A DNA stretch of 64,000 nucleotides from Doryteuthis pealeii (GCA_023376005.1 CM042143.1:88757140-88821139); one strand, 5' to 3'; numbered from the stretch's first letter, positions 10,075-22,300 are shown. Translations and numbers: made by a program. Notes: generated by a model from the letters alone, not told the origin.

Positions 10075-10429
10075 AGTTTTTACAAATTAAAAAGAAAAAT
10101 TCCTCTATTCTTTTTGTACTTGTTGAGTTCCAGGTGAGCCAACAGCCATCCACACTGATAGTAGGATTGGGGTACCTACTACTCAATACTACCGGAGACA
10201 GCACCTGATGCAGCTCAGCAGTCCAGTTGTCTTGGACTTTCCCCTGCCAGTGGACCAACTACTGGACTGCGAAGACCATGGACTAACGTCTGTGCACCCT
10301 CTTTCCACATAAAATACCTCATGCACAAGTTTCACTCTATGTCAAGTGAGGTCATTGTCATCTGCGACAGACTTCTTCTATAAGCAAGTTGTTGAGAAAT
10401 AAAGGACTACAAAACTACATCATTTCTTA
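10075..10429. other. Unrecognised, less AT-rich block
   Basis: Its base composition is visibly more balanced than its surroundings, and it directly precedes a family-3 copy. A minus-strand open frame of 62 codons (10258-10070) has no recognisable motif. It may be another transposon piece; I do not assign it. Confidence 0.3.
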
Positions 10430-10905
10430 CGTCACAATACCCCATGAATTGCATAAGTTTATCATTATTTAATTTATAGTCAAAATCATTTATAAATAGA
10501 ATAAATCTTATTTATTAACAATGTCTCTATGAAAACCTGAGTTAGATTTGCCTCAAAACAGCCCATGTTATTAATGCATTTAAAATCCTGCAATTTATTT
10601 TAATATATCATTAAGAAATGAAGGTTTACATAATATATGGTGTGGTTAATTTGCATACTGGGTTTAGCAAATAATTACTTGGTGTTATTGATCTCTAATA
10701 TTATTGTTTTATTCTCCAACATATTAAAATCAATCCTCTGAATGATTTTATATAGAAACCAATAGAAATATAATTAAAATAAGTGTAATCTTTTATATGC
10801 GTTCTTACTCAATTTCGTTAATTAATCTTTCTAATTTAATATATTACATTAAAACTTAAATACTTATGCCTGGAGGGTGCATATTCTTGCTAGTTTTTAT
10901 AAAAC
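10430..10905 (+). repeat. Repeat family 3, longest left-half copy
   Basis: Contains the upstream block (AAAATCCTGCAATTTATTTT, ATATCATTAAGAAATGAAGG), the junction TTAATTTGCATACTGGG, the AAATCAATCCTCTGAATGAT block and the GAGGGTGCATATTCTTGCTA end. It defines the family order used for the partial copies. No protein and no clear terminal repeats. Confidence 0.6.
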
Positions 10906-11229
10906 AAGGTGGCATGAATTTTAGCATGTATGGAGGCTCTTTTATACAATAACCAGATCATTTCCTCTTGAACATTTGTAGTTTATGATCATTGAGACAT
11001 TTTTTGATTGGTTTAAGTTATTTTTGAGAAAATTAGTAATTTTATGTCCATTTGATCTACCATACTATAAAATAGGAGAACATTAGCTGTCATCACCTAG
11101 CGTCTGTAAAAAGTCCATGAGAATACCACATATCTATTAATGTGGGTATATGTATACTTTGTACATCTGTTGTACCATACATCAATTAACAAGCTAGTCT
11201 CACAAATTTAGCAAGCTTGATTCTCACTG

Positions 11230-11306
11230 GTTAGCCAATTATCATCAAAATAACACACCCGTGAAAGACTTTCACAGGCACATTGTCTTGATGATAACTG
11301 GCTAAC
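11230..11306. repeat. Hairpin, 38-bp arms
   Basis: GTTAGCCAATTATCATCAA at the left pairs with TTGATGATAACTGGCTAAC at the right, and GTGAAAG/CTTTCAC closes the apex. It may be the tip of a small fold-back element. Confidence 0.6.
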
Positions 11307-11309
11307 ACG

Positions 11310-13050
11310 CTACTTTAAAACCAATGGTCACAATCGCACCTTAAATGTATTGTACTCTATGATAAATGAATAAATACAGCTCTTACACCCGTAATTGATC
11401 ACTTTATTTTGATTTCTCCAATACTAAAAAACTAAATAAAAAAAAAAAAACAACAAATTAATAATATATATAATATATATAATATATATATATATATATA
11501 ATCTCAATGGACACATTAACTAGAATCAAAGCATTTATTTAAAAAAAAATATTAATTCCTCAGCAGCTATTTTCCAACATTTATGCAAATAAAAGCATAA
11601 AATTTGGGAATATATACATTATATATTTTAGATTTGACTGATTTATCAGACTGAATTCTTAGTTGATTAAATTCTCAAACTATTGTTTTTTTTTATATGG
11701 CACAAGAAAAAAAAAGAAGACAGATGACACATTGGCTTAGTTTTTCCTTTTTTTGAGTAAAGGGGTGGGTCAAAGTTTAGGTACTAGACATGTATGTTGA
11801 ATAGGAAAAATTGTGATATTATTAAAAGTACTTGGAGGTAATGGGGGGGGGGGGTAATTCCTCAAATGAGGGAACCAACTGAGTACAGGGTACTATTAGT
11901 ATTTTTGTAATTGAACCATTGTAGTTCATTTAAACAATAAACTAAATAAAATTATTCTAATGAATTATCATTCTGATAAATCCATTGCAATCTATTAGAT
12001 TTACATATGCCACAGTTGAATGAGCTGTATATATTTATTAAATTCTAAAACTTGATTAGTTAAGTTAAAAGTTAAAGTTAATAGAAAAAAGAACATGATG
12101 ACATGCATTTAAAAATATTGAAATAATTTATTACCTAATATAAATAATTTTTTAATATTATATCTACATTGAGATAATAAATGTTATGCTTAAGTGAAAG
12201 GTACAAGGTACTTGTTACACTATCGCAATTTTTCCTTAAGGGACCTTCCTATTCTCAGCATACATGTCCAGAACTTAAACTTTCAGCTCCACCTGATATA
12301 TACCCAGCCAATATAGCACAACACATAATTTGCAATTTATAGTGGGGCATTTAAAAAGAAAAAGAATGAGGAAAACAAAGAAGAAAAAGCAGCTTGGTTC
12401 TCATGGCTCTTGCTGCAGACATCAAGGTATACTCCTACCAAGTCAGCACAATGGAATGAATCCCCAGTAACCAGGTTTATTTTTAGTCTGCATCATCCAG
12501 CTACAAAGTATCAAACATGTTGATAATATATGCCAACTAGAAAAGGGGGAGGTTATGCAACTATTTCAGTGAAGCTTTTTTTGTTTTGTTTTTTAAAAGT
12601 TGATTACAAAGTTGGCCAGTTAGCCCATTAAGAAGGTAATATGTTTATCAATACGATTACTGAATATGATTTAGATTTAATAGCATAATTTGATGACTGC
12701 CTACCTGAGGGTATAATTAAAGCATTTATTCAATTGTTTCATGTATTGGATGTTTATTATACATGCAATGCCCTTAAAGTAACAGCGTCAAGAAAATGTC
12801 TTAATGTTTGTAGCAGTTGGGGGTGGAGGCATACAAGTTGTAAATCACTCAGATTTAAATCTTTTACAATTTTGTCTTCATCAAAATTTTTTTTTTTAAG
12901 TCTCATTTTCTTCTTGGGTCTCTCAGGTTAAAATGCTTTCCAAAGCTCCGGGGTAACGGCTTCCCTGAATATAATAATGCTCTGCAGTAATAGCAAAAAG
13001 TTATTCCTTAACTGACGGTTGTATTAGTGTCAAACTCCATTATATATTCA
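11310..13050. other. AT-rich intergenic stretch, no gene
   Basis: Contains short (TA)n near 11465-11500, a G10 tract near 11845 and A/T homopolymers. No exon, SINE or RNA recognised. Confidence 0.4.
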
Positions 13051-13062
13051 TTTGTCTGAATT

Positions 13063-13535
13063 TTTGAGATGAGGTTTGATAATTTGTATTATTTGGATTT
13101 TTCGGACTGTTGTCCTTATCTTTATTGTTATATACACAACATTTTGACCGATGTGCCCTCTGGCCTTCTCATTAAATGCTTTTGACAAATGGCGCAACGT
13201 ATATTAAGGGTTGAGTTAATACATTTCTAAGTGACAATCATCTGTAGGTTGCAGGTTCAATCCTGGCCAAGGGCAATAATAAGATAAAATATTTAAAACA
13301 GCTTAACACTTGTACCCAGTCATGGTTAATGGAATGCGAACAGTCTACCCCCCGTGGATTGAATAAAGGATTTGGTTCAAAGATCCCTGAAGGCTCCTGA
13401 TTACAACATGAAGGCTCTTGAGTTTGACAAGAAGGTTCCCAAGTTCAACAAGAAACACCTGAAGAAGGCCAGAGGGCACATTGGCAGAAATGTTGTGTAT
13501 ATAATAATAAAGATGAGGACAATAATCCAAAAATC
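13063..13535. mobile_element. Family-4 inverted pair flanking a tRNA-like insert
   Basis: Arm 13063-13172 (GGACTGTTGTCCTTATCTTT, then GATGTGCCCTCTGGCCTTCT) is inverted at about 13425-13535 (AGAAGGCCAGAGGGCACATT, then ATAAAGATGAGGACAATAAT). Between them 13185-13310 holds a B-box-like GCAGGTTCAATCCTGG, suggesting a SINE inside the loop. The open frame through the right arm is not a gene. Confidence 0.55.
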
Positions 13536-13976
13536 CATTATATATTATGGTCAAAAGGCTCATACCAGTTTTTGTTTCTTATATAGCCCAACAGCAGCAA
13601 TCACTCTCTTCCTTTTAAAATTTATTTCATTTCTGAATTATCCCAGCACATAAAACTTATTTAACAATTTTGGAGGGGGGGGGGTTAGAGGAGTGAACTA
13701 CTGCTCACTGTCAGTCATTACCCCCCAAGTGGAACTGTCCAGTATTCATGCCTCTTATCAGATGCTGTACAATTTATTTTATTTTAGAAGGATCTCTTTA
13801 CTTTAGTTATGAATTCTGTACCTTAATTTGGATTTTTAGAAGTACAGAGTTGGGGGGGGGAGAGAATCATTTTTAATAATCCCACAACAAAGGCCAAAAG
13901 GTCAATTAGATCTTCTTGTAAGTTAGTCAATTTTTAACCAGTCTTGTCACCCCTACCAAAATATAACTCCTAATTA

Positions 13977-14217
13977 AGTTGGCAAAGTGGCCAATTGTTG
14001 GCAACTGCTGGACTGCGAGGGAGTCTATCTCCTTTTCACTAGTGCTAGACCAGGGAGATTGTTTTTTGCCAAGGTGGAGTACAACACCTACCATCAGCTC
14101 CCCACTTTACTTAATAGATCAGATTACCCAATCTGTGCTACTCATGTGCTGAGTTGGCAGAGACTAGTATTGCGATTCCTAGTCAAGTGCTCTACAGACC
14201 GAGCTAAACTGGCCCCT
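13977..14217 (-). repeat. tRNA-derived SINE family A
   Basis: Near full length. It starts on the plus strand with GTTGGCAAAGTGGCCAATTG and ends with the complement of a tRNA head (TTTAGCTCGGTCTGTAGAGC on the minus strand). The B-box region is altered (ACTAGTATTGCGATT in place of a GGTATCGAACC-like block). Confidence 0.65.
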
Positions 14218-14257
14218 AAATTAATCAACTTAATAATTATAATTATGTGGAAAGAAA

Positions 14258-14400
14258 TAGAAAATTATATTATTATCTATACGCTTGTTCCTAAATCTTC
14301 TGTCCATTATCATCCAAGATGTAATGCAAAAATAGGAATCCAGACTATCTGGTAATGTTTAATAGCAGATTTCTTATTTGTCCCATTTTATTTCACCCAA
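14258..14400 (+). mobile_element. Helitron-like repeat D, 5' fragment
   Basis: TCTATACGCTTGTTCC, ATCATCCAAGATGTAATGCA and CAGACTATCTGGTAATGTTT match the first part of the fuller copies at 17750-18243 (plus) and 31573-32085 (minus). Confidence 0.4.
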
Positions 14401-14452
14401 TTTTAAAAATGAAACATTCCAAATGGTCTTGTATCGCTTAAATGCCTAATGT

Positions 14453-14475
14453 AAAAAAAAAAAAAAAAAAAAAAA
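14453..14475 (+). repeat. Poly(A) tract
   Basis: A run of about 23 A, in a region with no identified retroelement ending here. Confidence 0.8.
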
Positions 14476-15005
14476 GGGTTTTATTTGTAATATTGAAATT
14501 GTGAATTATGGAAGATTTTTTTTTCGTTATGAGGAAATTCCATGGGTCCCACTAGTTATTTATTATAATTAATGATATTATATATTATATTAAAACAAAA
14601 AATAATGAAAGCTAAAACAATATATAGGGGTGACAAGACTTTCGGACCGCCCTGTACAATGTAATTATCAGTAACTTTACATTTCATAGTGACTTTCATT
14701 ATTTCTATACCAAATATGTGTATGAAATCCATCTGGACTTTTTCCAGGTAAAATGTTTTGGAATTTTTAGACAAATTGACAGATAAAGTGCAACACAATT
14801 CAATAACTCTAAAGTTAGTACACAGCTCGGTACAATTTCCTTTTTTTTTTTTTTTTTGGTGACTAACTTTTTGCATATGTTGCCAATATTTTAATTTAAA
14901 AAAAATTCAGGCATGGAATTTTCTAACCATTAGATCCTTGTCCATTTCTAATGAAAACCCCAAATATATATTAACAAATACATACGCTAATATTCTTATT
15001 AGAGG

Positions 15006-15180
15006 CCCTTGTTGACTGGGGGTTAACAGCTTTTAACTGCTACTGTCTAGGCAAGTATTTATGGGAGAGTGGTTTGCCCAAATTCTCACTCACCCATTCT
15101 CTTTATCAACCATTGTTGTTTGTCAGTGACAAGACATTTTGTCATGTTAATCTGACAATAATAAGAAGAGAGTACAGATA
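15006..15180 (+). repeat. Repeat family C
   Basis: Inverted equivalent of 7540-7665 (GTTGACTGGGGGTTAACAGC, GCTACTGTCTAGGCAAGTAT, GGGAGAGTGGTTTGCCCA). It runs into a (GATA)n tract. Confidence 0.35.
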
Positions 15181-15199
15181 GATAGATAGATAGATAGAG
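15177..15199 (+). repeat. (GATA)n microsatellite
   Basis: Five to six GATA units at the 3' side of repeat C. Confidence 0.85.
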
Positions 15200-15307
15200 A
15201 ATGAATTTGTCTTTCCTCAAAGGCAGAAAATGCCAAATGGATACTTTAAGATTATGAGTCATTAAAGTACTAGAATTTAAAACAACTGAATCTCTTCTTT
15301 GTATTCA

Positions 15308-15358
15308 GTTAAAAAAAAAAAATAAAAAAAAAAAAATAAAAAAAAAAAATAAAAAAAA
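15308..15358 (+). repeat. A-rich simple repeat (A10-12 T)n
   Basis: Four A-runs separated by single T bases. Confidence 0.85.
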
Positions 15359-15752
15359 CACATTTTAATCAATCCATTTTTCAGTCCTAATTAACAGATT
15401 TTATAAAACTGCAAGATGGGAAAGGGATTTCATAGGAAAAAGATCTTCAAAATATTAACATATCTACAAAGTCTGGGTACATGGAGATTTCACTATGTAG
15501 ACTTATTTAATAGAGTTCACCTGAATTTTGCAAGGCCCATCAAGTTATGCATTGAAAATAAGGGAAATCATATTGAAAATATTATTAATTAACATAATTA
15601 AATAAAATTGTTTTGTTTTAAAAGTATGTGTTAATCCCCATGTACCCAGACTTTGTGGACACCCTATAGTATATCAACTGGACCAATCCATTCTAGCAGA
15701 CAAAGTAATTCCAAATTATAGCCAGACATTATTTGTCTGTACTTTTGAGGTG

Positions 15753-16158
15753 AATAATTTTGATATTTCAGACTGTTGTTCTCATCTTTATTGTGGCATG
15801 TCTAAACACATTCAAGCCACTGTATCCTTGGGTCTTGTTAAGGTGTTTCTTATTTACCTTAGACTAAAGTTATCATCAAACGATAACCTCGAGTTCAAGC
15901 TTGGTTTCACAGCTTTAATATCGTAACCATTAGTTCAAGGTGTTCCAAGCAGCATAAAATACCAACAGACTTATTGAACTAGTGGTAATGATATTTAAGC
16001 TCAGAAACCACGTTTGAACTCAAGGTCAGTCCAATGATGACTTTATTCTAAGGTAAATAAACACTTTAACAAGGCCCGAGGATACAGTGACCTGAATGTT
16101 GTGTTTATACATATCACAATAAAGATGAGGACAATAGTCCAAAATATCAAAATTATTT
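15753..16158. mobile_element. Long fold-back element, family 4
   Basis: The left arm (AATTTTGATATTTCAGACTG, TCATCTTTATTGTG, GTTAAGGTGTTTCTTATTTA) and the right arm (AATAAACACTTTAACAAGGC, CACAATAAAGATGAGGACAA, CCAAAATATCAAAATT) are inverted copies separated by about 150 bp that is itself partly palindromic. Half of this unit occurs at 8296-8500. Non-coding; a MITE or a retroelement with inverted ends. Confidence 0.65.
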
Positions 16159-16670
16159 ATAGCCAGATAAGTTGTCCAACACCCACTTTGCTCAGAAAAC
16201 TTACACTATATATAGAATTTTATTTATTTTTTTAGATGAAGCATTGTTAATCGTTAATTTTGACTTTTTAAAATTTTTTTTTAATTTTATTAATCTGTGT
16301 TGGTATTTCTATGAGAGGGAATAAACAGTAAGTTTATAAATGTGATTTAAACTTTTTACTTTTATTGGCTTCCATAGAAATAACAATCAAAATAAAACGC
16401 AAGAGAAGAAAAAATATTAGTCAAAATTATAAAACTAGTGTTGAAATCTTTACTTATCTGATTATTTGAAGTGAGCACATACGTGCACTCACTCCAAAAT
16501 CTTTACTTATCTGACTTATGCCCATGGTTAATAAACTGGCATATGCTCCTTATCAATTATTTGGATCTCATCTTAAAGAGGAGAATGTATACCCCCCCCC
16601 CATACATTAGGCTATAGTCTAACTAACAGATTTTTTTTTTTACCCCGCCTTAGGTTAGAAGTAAAAGTAA
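16159..16670. other. Sequence without recognised feature
   Basis: A local duplication AAATCTTTACTTATCTGA is seen at about 16445 and 16498. Nothing else supportable. Confidence 0.35.
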
Positions 16671-16890
16671 AGTTGGCAGAGTGGCCTATTGTCATATCAG
16701 CTGGACTGTAAGGGAGTCTATCTCCTTTTCATTAGCGCTAAACCAGGGAGATTGTTTTTGCAGAGGTAGTATCATCAGCTCCCCACTTTACCGTATAGAT
16801 CAGATTACCCAATTGCTGCTACTCATATGCTGAGTTGGCGGTGACTGGTATCGAACTCAGAACCTTAAGATTCCAAGGTGAGGCTTTCTC
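16671..16890 (-). repeat. tRNA-derived SINE family A
   Basis: Starts GTTGGCAGAGTGGCCTATTG on the plus strand. The minus strand keeps GAGTTCGATACC, a near-consensus B box, but the A-box end is lost after AGGTGAGGCTTTCTCAT. Confidence 0.65.
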
Positions 16891-17745
16891 ATATTGATCC
16901 CCTCCCTCAATATGTAAAAAAAAAAAAAAAAATAAAAAAATAAAAAATCTGAAGAAAGGATTGGCAGAAATGTGTTAACATAAAGAGATTCAATTGTTTA
17001 AACAATTTCTGGAATATAAAAAAATGTCAGCCAGACTTTAAACACAGTTTGATGTTTTTTTGTTTTTTTTCATTTTCTAGGTCCAATAATAACAAATCTT
17101 TGGTACACAAAGCAGTATTTGTTTTGTAGCACCAACAGTTAGTATTCAAAACAAGTCAAAAAGCCAGTTTTTAAATACTAGCCAATTATTAAAGCCACTC
17201 ACGAAAGCTAAAAAAAAATTTTTTCCCCAAAATTTGTACACCTAATTATTTACAAATCTAATGGCATTAAGATTTAATTAGGCAGTGACTGTTTTTTTTT
17301 TTTTTTTTTGTGGACGTTTTTTTTTCTTCTCCCAGAAGAGAAATTAGGTTGCATTTGTTAACTGTCTGTGAAAAGTAAAGAGGAGAAAACGGGGGAACTT
17401 TTTGCAATGGTTGAACCCTCCATCTTGGATTTGAAATTTGCTATAATAAAAATATATAAAAAGAAATGTGTCAAATGGTACTGCTTAATTATTTCCTGAA
17501 AAGATTAATTTATCTATTATTAGAGAACCCTTAGCTTCCTAATGTAACATTGTGGTCCATAATAATGATAATGCTTCTATCCAGGAAGGAGTGAAGAATT
17601 CTAATTAGCATTTCATGGTTATCTTTATATCAACAATTTTGATGATAAAAAAATATTCAGCTGGTATGTGCTGACACAACAAAATTATCATTCAGTTTTA
17701 AAATTGGACAAGAGAAATTACTTTATTTTTAACTTAGAGCATAAT
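16891..17745. other. AT-rich stretch, no gene
   Basis: A/T homopolymers near 16918 and 17291; no exon, SINE or RNA recognised. Confidence 0.4.
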
Positions 17746-17749
17746 TAGT

Positions 17750-18243
17750 GTATTGTATATATTAATACTCGTGTTCCTTAATTGTAAGACTTATCTTGCA
17801 ACACCCTCTGATTAAAAATGAGACGGTCAAAATCATCCAAGATGAAATGCAAAAATGTAAGTCCTGATTATCTGGTGTTGCTTATCTGCTGAATTCTTAT
17901 GAGTGTCATCATGTCAGTTTAATAATAGACCATTCCGTTTGTATTATAAAGAAATAAAAAGGACATGCTACATAGAAAAAAATATAAGAAATAAAGAAAG
18001 AGTACGGGAAAGATAGATAGAGAGAGAGAGGGGGGGGGGTGAGTGTGCAGAAGCGATAACGCTAATTCTGTTTCAATCAAACATAATGAAAGGAAGAAAA
18101 GAAAGAAAAAAGAGTGAGAGAAAGAGTTAAATCAAGATTATTATATTTTTTACATATGGAACTATTTCGCAGTAGTTGTAAACATATCAAATGTTGTAAT
18201 AATTAAATTATCATACTGTTGTATATCCACAAGTCCTGCTAAT
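17750..18243 (+). mobile_element. Helitron-like non-autonomous element D
   Basis: Begins near TATATATTAATACTCGTGTT and carries the CAACACCCTCTGATTAAAAA and CCTGATTATCTGGTGTTGCT blocks and a GA-rich middle. It ends with an imperfect hairpin (CTGTTGTATATCCACAAG), then TCCTG and CTAA. A 3' hairpin a few bases before CTRR is the Helitron hallmark. No Rep/helicase frame is present. The cleaner 3' end is in the 31573-32085 copy. Confidence 0.5.
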
Positions 18244-18249
18244 CTTGCT

Positions 18250-18950
18250 ATGATGCCCCATCTTTTATTATGTTACAGTTTTATTAGAAGACTCAAAATG
18301 CTCTAACTTAGAGAATAAAAATATTTCCAGTCCAATTTGAGAGTGAACAATTTTATGGAGGGGGGGGGGGGGTCTGCAATTATGCTGAACATTTTTTTTT
18401 TTTAAATCATCCAAATTCTCAATTTAACAGAAATAACTGAAATGTTAATTAGAATCCTTCACTTCCTTCCTAAATAGAAGCACCAATATCATCATGGACT
18501 GCTGTCACAATAAAAACCCAAGAATGAGTTCACAGGTCATTTGACACACACATAAGTAGATAATAGTATTTGTTCTCGGCTCAGCATGTAATCATAGAGG
18601 GAGGGGAAAGAGACTTATCTATATATGTACCCACTGTTTTGAACAGGCAAGTCAATTCACTAGTGTAATAACACAGGACCTCACTATAGTGGCCTTGTAC
18701 CAGACTAGGGCAAAGCTCAACTATATAGAATCTATTTAAATTAGAATAGATTTGTGAAGACCCCCTCCCCCAACTGAAGTTCTAGACACACTCACACGTG
18801 CTGCCTATAAATAAGCTTATCTCTACTAAATCAAGTTTTACAAATACACAAAATTAATTCTGGTTTATTCTTTCTCCACATACAAACTGATGGAGATAAA
18901 TATTTAAAAAAAAAAAAAAACTCCCAACACTAATATTTGTAAGTATAAAT
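18250..18950. other. Sequence without recognised feature
   Basis: A G12-13 tract at about 18359-18372 and short homopolymers. No exon or repeat family assigned. Confidence 0.35.
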
Positions 18951-18954
18951 ACAA

Positions 18955-19115
18955 ATTTCTGCCTGGAGGAGAAAAAGAGACCAAAACATATGCACCACCT
19001 GAAAATAATCAGCTGGCACTACCGTAATGGCCAAAAGAAAAAAATACCAAAAGAGTTGCCTAAGTTAAATATGCTAAAGTGCTCAATGCAATAAGTAGAG
19101 CAAATGATAGAAGTA
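18955..19115 (-). repeat. Dispersed repeat shared with 7860-8110
   Basis: ACATATGCACCACCTGAAAA, GAGTTGCCTAAGTTAA and AAGTGCTCAATGCAATAAGT are the reverse complement of blocks at 7905-8060. A (TA)n tract follows directly, as near the other copy. Confidence 0.5.
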
Positions 19116-19120
19116 GGCTT

Positions 19121-19122
<2 letters not shown>

Positions 19123-19157
<35 letters not shown>
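19123..19157. repeat. (TA)n microsatellite
   Basis: About 17 TA units. Confidence 0.9.
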
Positions 19158-19158
<1 letters not shown>

Positions 19159-19569
19159 CATCCGTCAATTTTTGAACACCTGTTCAATCCTTGATCAACC
19201 TACAAAACAATAATGAAACCATCTGTTACACTTTAAAAACCCAATGTCCTCAATTGTCGAGTGACGTTAACACCATTTACCTATTGAATTATAGGAATTC
19301 AGTTAAGAATTGAACTCCCTTCCTTTTAAGACAGTATGGACACTTTTAATCAATGAACTACTGACTGGGGTTGAGGAGAGGCTTTTTTTTTCTTTTCTTT
19401 TTTAATTCATAAAAAGATACTCTTATTTTGTTTTGGCTAGAGCCATGCAGTTAAAAACTAATTCTTAGTGAATGGAGCCGATAGCAGCAGCAGCAGAAGT
19501 GGCAATATTATTTGTGAAATGTTAATCAGTGTGTCCTGCTACTTCACCAATCCGTCACTTAGTAAATTG

Positions 19570-19712
19570 TTGGTGGATTGGTTTTTATGGCATGTCAACC
19601 CTTGTTGGATTATTTTATGTCGAAGATATTTTTGTTTTATTCATTCTTGATGGGTACTCATTTTTTTTCTCTATCTAACCTATAGATGGGACCCTAACAG
19701 GTACTACCACTT
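19570..19712 (-). repeat. Repeat family 2 (SINE-like), tail-side fragment
   Basis: Contains the family tail (plus strand TGGCATGTCAACCCTTGTTG) and the GATGGGACCCTAACAGGTAC core, then stops. Strand is given so that the tail is 3', by analogy with the SINE-F tail. Confidence 0.6.
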
Positions 19713-19903
19713 TTCAGTGAGTTATGCGTGTGTGGTCATACATCTTTTGTTAAATGGTCTTTATTCTTTTTTTTTTTTTTTTCAGCTCTTGTTATTATCA
19801 AGTAGATTTATAAGGGGGGGGGGTCATATTTGAATCTTACAAAAAGTAGAGGTAATTACATCTCTTTATTCACAAATACCAATAGAGAGAAAAACATTTT
19901 TTT

Positions 19904-20250
19904 TGATTGGTTGGTTGGATTTTATGGCATGTCAGCCCCGGTTGGGTTATTTTATACTGAAGACATTGTTTTATTCATTCTTGATGGGTAGTCAATTATT
20001 CTTTTTTAAACTCAATTTAAAAAAACTCATTTTGTTCTATTTGACCCATAGATGGACCCTAACAGGTACTACCACTCCGGGTCAGAGTGGACCTGGGAGT
20101 AATGGCAATGAAGAGGTACTCCACATTCCTCAGAGCTCCAGAACTGGAACTTCACCATCAGATAGAGTTTAACGTCATACCCAGGACACTAAGACCCTCA
20201 GCCATGGCCTTCTAGCTATGATAAAAGGCTTGGGGGTTTGCCATAAGGGT
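19904..20250 (-). repeat. Repeat family 2 (SINE-like)
   Basis: Holds GGATTTTATGGCATGTCAGC, ACCCTAACAGGTACTACCAC, GAACTTCACCATCAGATAGA and a GGGGGTTTGCCATAAGG end. No coding capacity; the apparent open frame through it is in every copy only by chance. Confidence 0.65.
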
Positions 20251-20721
20251 AAATCAACAATAGAATTTGGCAAAGAGGTAGTAAGATTAATACCCCCCCC
20301 CATTCCCCTACAAAGATTTATTCTTTATTTATAAAAATAAATGGAGGCATTTTAACAAGAGATCAAATTTTATGTTAAGTTAATGCTTGAAACAAGAAAA
20401 AGTCAAAGTGACTTAGAATTTAACAATGTTCTCAATTTGAGAATTATCAAAATGGTTGTCATTTATGAGAAGAGAATATTTACTTTTTTGCAAATGTGCA
20501 TTAGGCTTCATTAACAAATAAAACATTTACATAATTTCTTTCAACCAATAAAAAAAGAACAGATGTTACATTTAAAGAACAATTGTTTTTTTTTTGTTTT
20601 TAGGTAGAAAAGAATTTTTGTTTTTATTGGTTTCTGAATTTAATCTCTAACCTGCTGTTCACCAAGATTTAGATTGATCTCAGATGGAATAATCTTTGTG
20701 TGTGTGTGTATGTATATATAT

Positions 20722-20755
<34 letters not shown>

Positions 20756-21337
20756 ACACACACACACACAATTGGGTAACATTCCTTTATTCAGACATTT
20801 GGTTGAACAGCGCAGACATTCTTTGCCTACAAATTTTGTTCTCAATCCACTAAAGTCGCCGAATGGATGATACAATATCTGGCTGGAATTAGCTGATGAA
20901 TTTGCCATAGCTGATTTGTTCCCAAGTACTTTCAGCTCCTCCATGGCCATCATCAGGGGAAGTATATTGCAAAAACAATATAACATTATAAGTGTTCTAT
21001 TTATACTGTTTTTTTTTTTTTTTTAAAAAATATGTATATACATATATCTATGTATATAATTATATAAATAAAAACTAGTAATAAGTTAGGTGAATTACAA
21101 ACCAATCCTGTTGTTAGGTAGGCCTATTTGTTGTCCTACATTACACAATTAAGATTAATAGTTTTTATTTTTAAATGAGATAGTCAACAATTATCATTAA
21201 ATTTTGATTAGCATTTTCTTTAATCTTTAATTTCTATTTAAATTGTGTTATTGATCTACACCATTAAGAGTAGGAATTGGAAATAATGAAGGATAAAGTT
21301 GATAACTCAAATGATTTGTAATAAAATGCAAAGAAAG

Positions 21338-21369
<32 letters not shown>

Positions 21370-21500
21370 AAAGAAAAAATAAAGATGAAAGAAAATACAA
21401 TTTAAAATTACTAGCGGAAGAAATAAATATGGCACCAGGAGTAAAGATCAATTTAAAAACACAAAGGATGAGTTTAATAGATTTGATTTGGATTTCTGTC
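20251..21500. other. AT-rich stretch, no gene
   Basis: Apart from the microsatellite at 20694-20770 and homopolymers (T near 21008, A near 21339), nothing is recognised. The 105-codon minus-strand frame at 20669-20986 is mainly translated microsatellite. Confidence 0.4.
20694..20770. repeat. Compound (TG)n(TA)n(CA)n microsatellite
   Basis: TG units, then two blocks of TA units, then CA units: an overall inverted-repeat dinucleotide tract. Confidence 0.9.
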
Positions 21501-21509
21501 AACCAATAA

Positions 21510-21655
21510 TTCTTCATAGATGGTAGAGCAGCTGGTGCATTTAACCAAGTTTCTCTGAGGTAAAAGAGAAGATAGAAGTTCAAATCTCATAGAAAGATTC
21601 TTTGTTATTTAAGCACTGTTCCTCACTCTTGTAGACTGATGACCAAAGTGGATTG
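21510..21655 (+). repeat. Degenerate tRNA-like SINE
   Basis: GATGGTAGAGCAGCTGGTGC (A-box-like) is followed about 60 bases later by GAAGTTCAAATCTCAT (B-box-like). The tail is an A25 tract just after 21660. Diverged, hence tentative. Confidence 0.35.
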
Positions 21656-21658
21656 TGA

Positions 21659-21689
<31 letters not shown>

Positions 21690-22029
21690 TCTTAATCAAA
21701 ATTAGCAATACAACTAAATGTTAGATCTTGCAAGTATGTTCTTATAAAAGAAAAATGTTAATATTTATAGATTTATGAAATGTTATGAAAGGAAATTCTA
21801 TTTTTTTTTTTTTACTATATCTCATAATAAAGAGAAAGAAATATATTATTCACATCCTTTTGAAATGTCTGTAATATATAACTTGTAATATTTGTAACCT
21901 AATATATTCACCACATTAACATTTAAAACATCTTGGGGGAAAAAAAAGTTATGGCCATTAGTTTGTTAGAATTAATTCAAGAATACTTTTAAAATTAAGG
22001 TTTATGCAAATTATTTGCTTATATATATT

Positions 22030-22300
22030 TACCAACCCCTCAACACGAGCAGGATGTGACACATGGTCAATTTTTTAAGCGGAGTTTAATAGCTTTTAAT
22101 TCAGTTTTCCTTCTTCTAGACTGGTTACCTGGCCATGGTTAAAGAGTCTAGTATACCCTATTATTTACCCATAGCTAGAGGAAGAATAGCTGGATGCATA
22201 CCTTTACCAAGGATATTAGCACTATGTAAAATACAAACAGCCTTGTCCAGGACTTGAACTTGGGTTGACGAATCCATTTCACCACGTGCCTTCATAAATT
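22030..22300 (-). repeat. tRNA-derived SINE family B
   Basis: On the minus strand: a head with GGTGAAATGG and CAAGTTCAAGTCCTGG (B box), the body GGTATGCATCCAGCTATTCT, then the 3' end TGTCACATCCTGCTCGTGTT. Same family as 35872-36150 and 44640-44915. Confidence 0.65.

Noticed and set aside
13185..13310. Possible functional tRNA gene (GCAGGTTCAATCCTGG)
   Set aside because: B-box-like sequence present, but no complete cloverleaf or convincing A box; better read as an old SINE.
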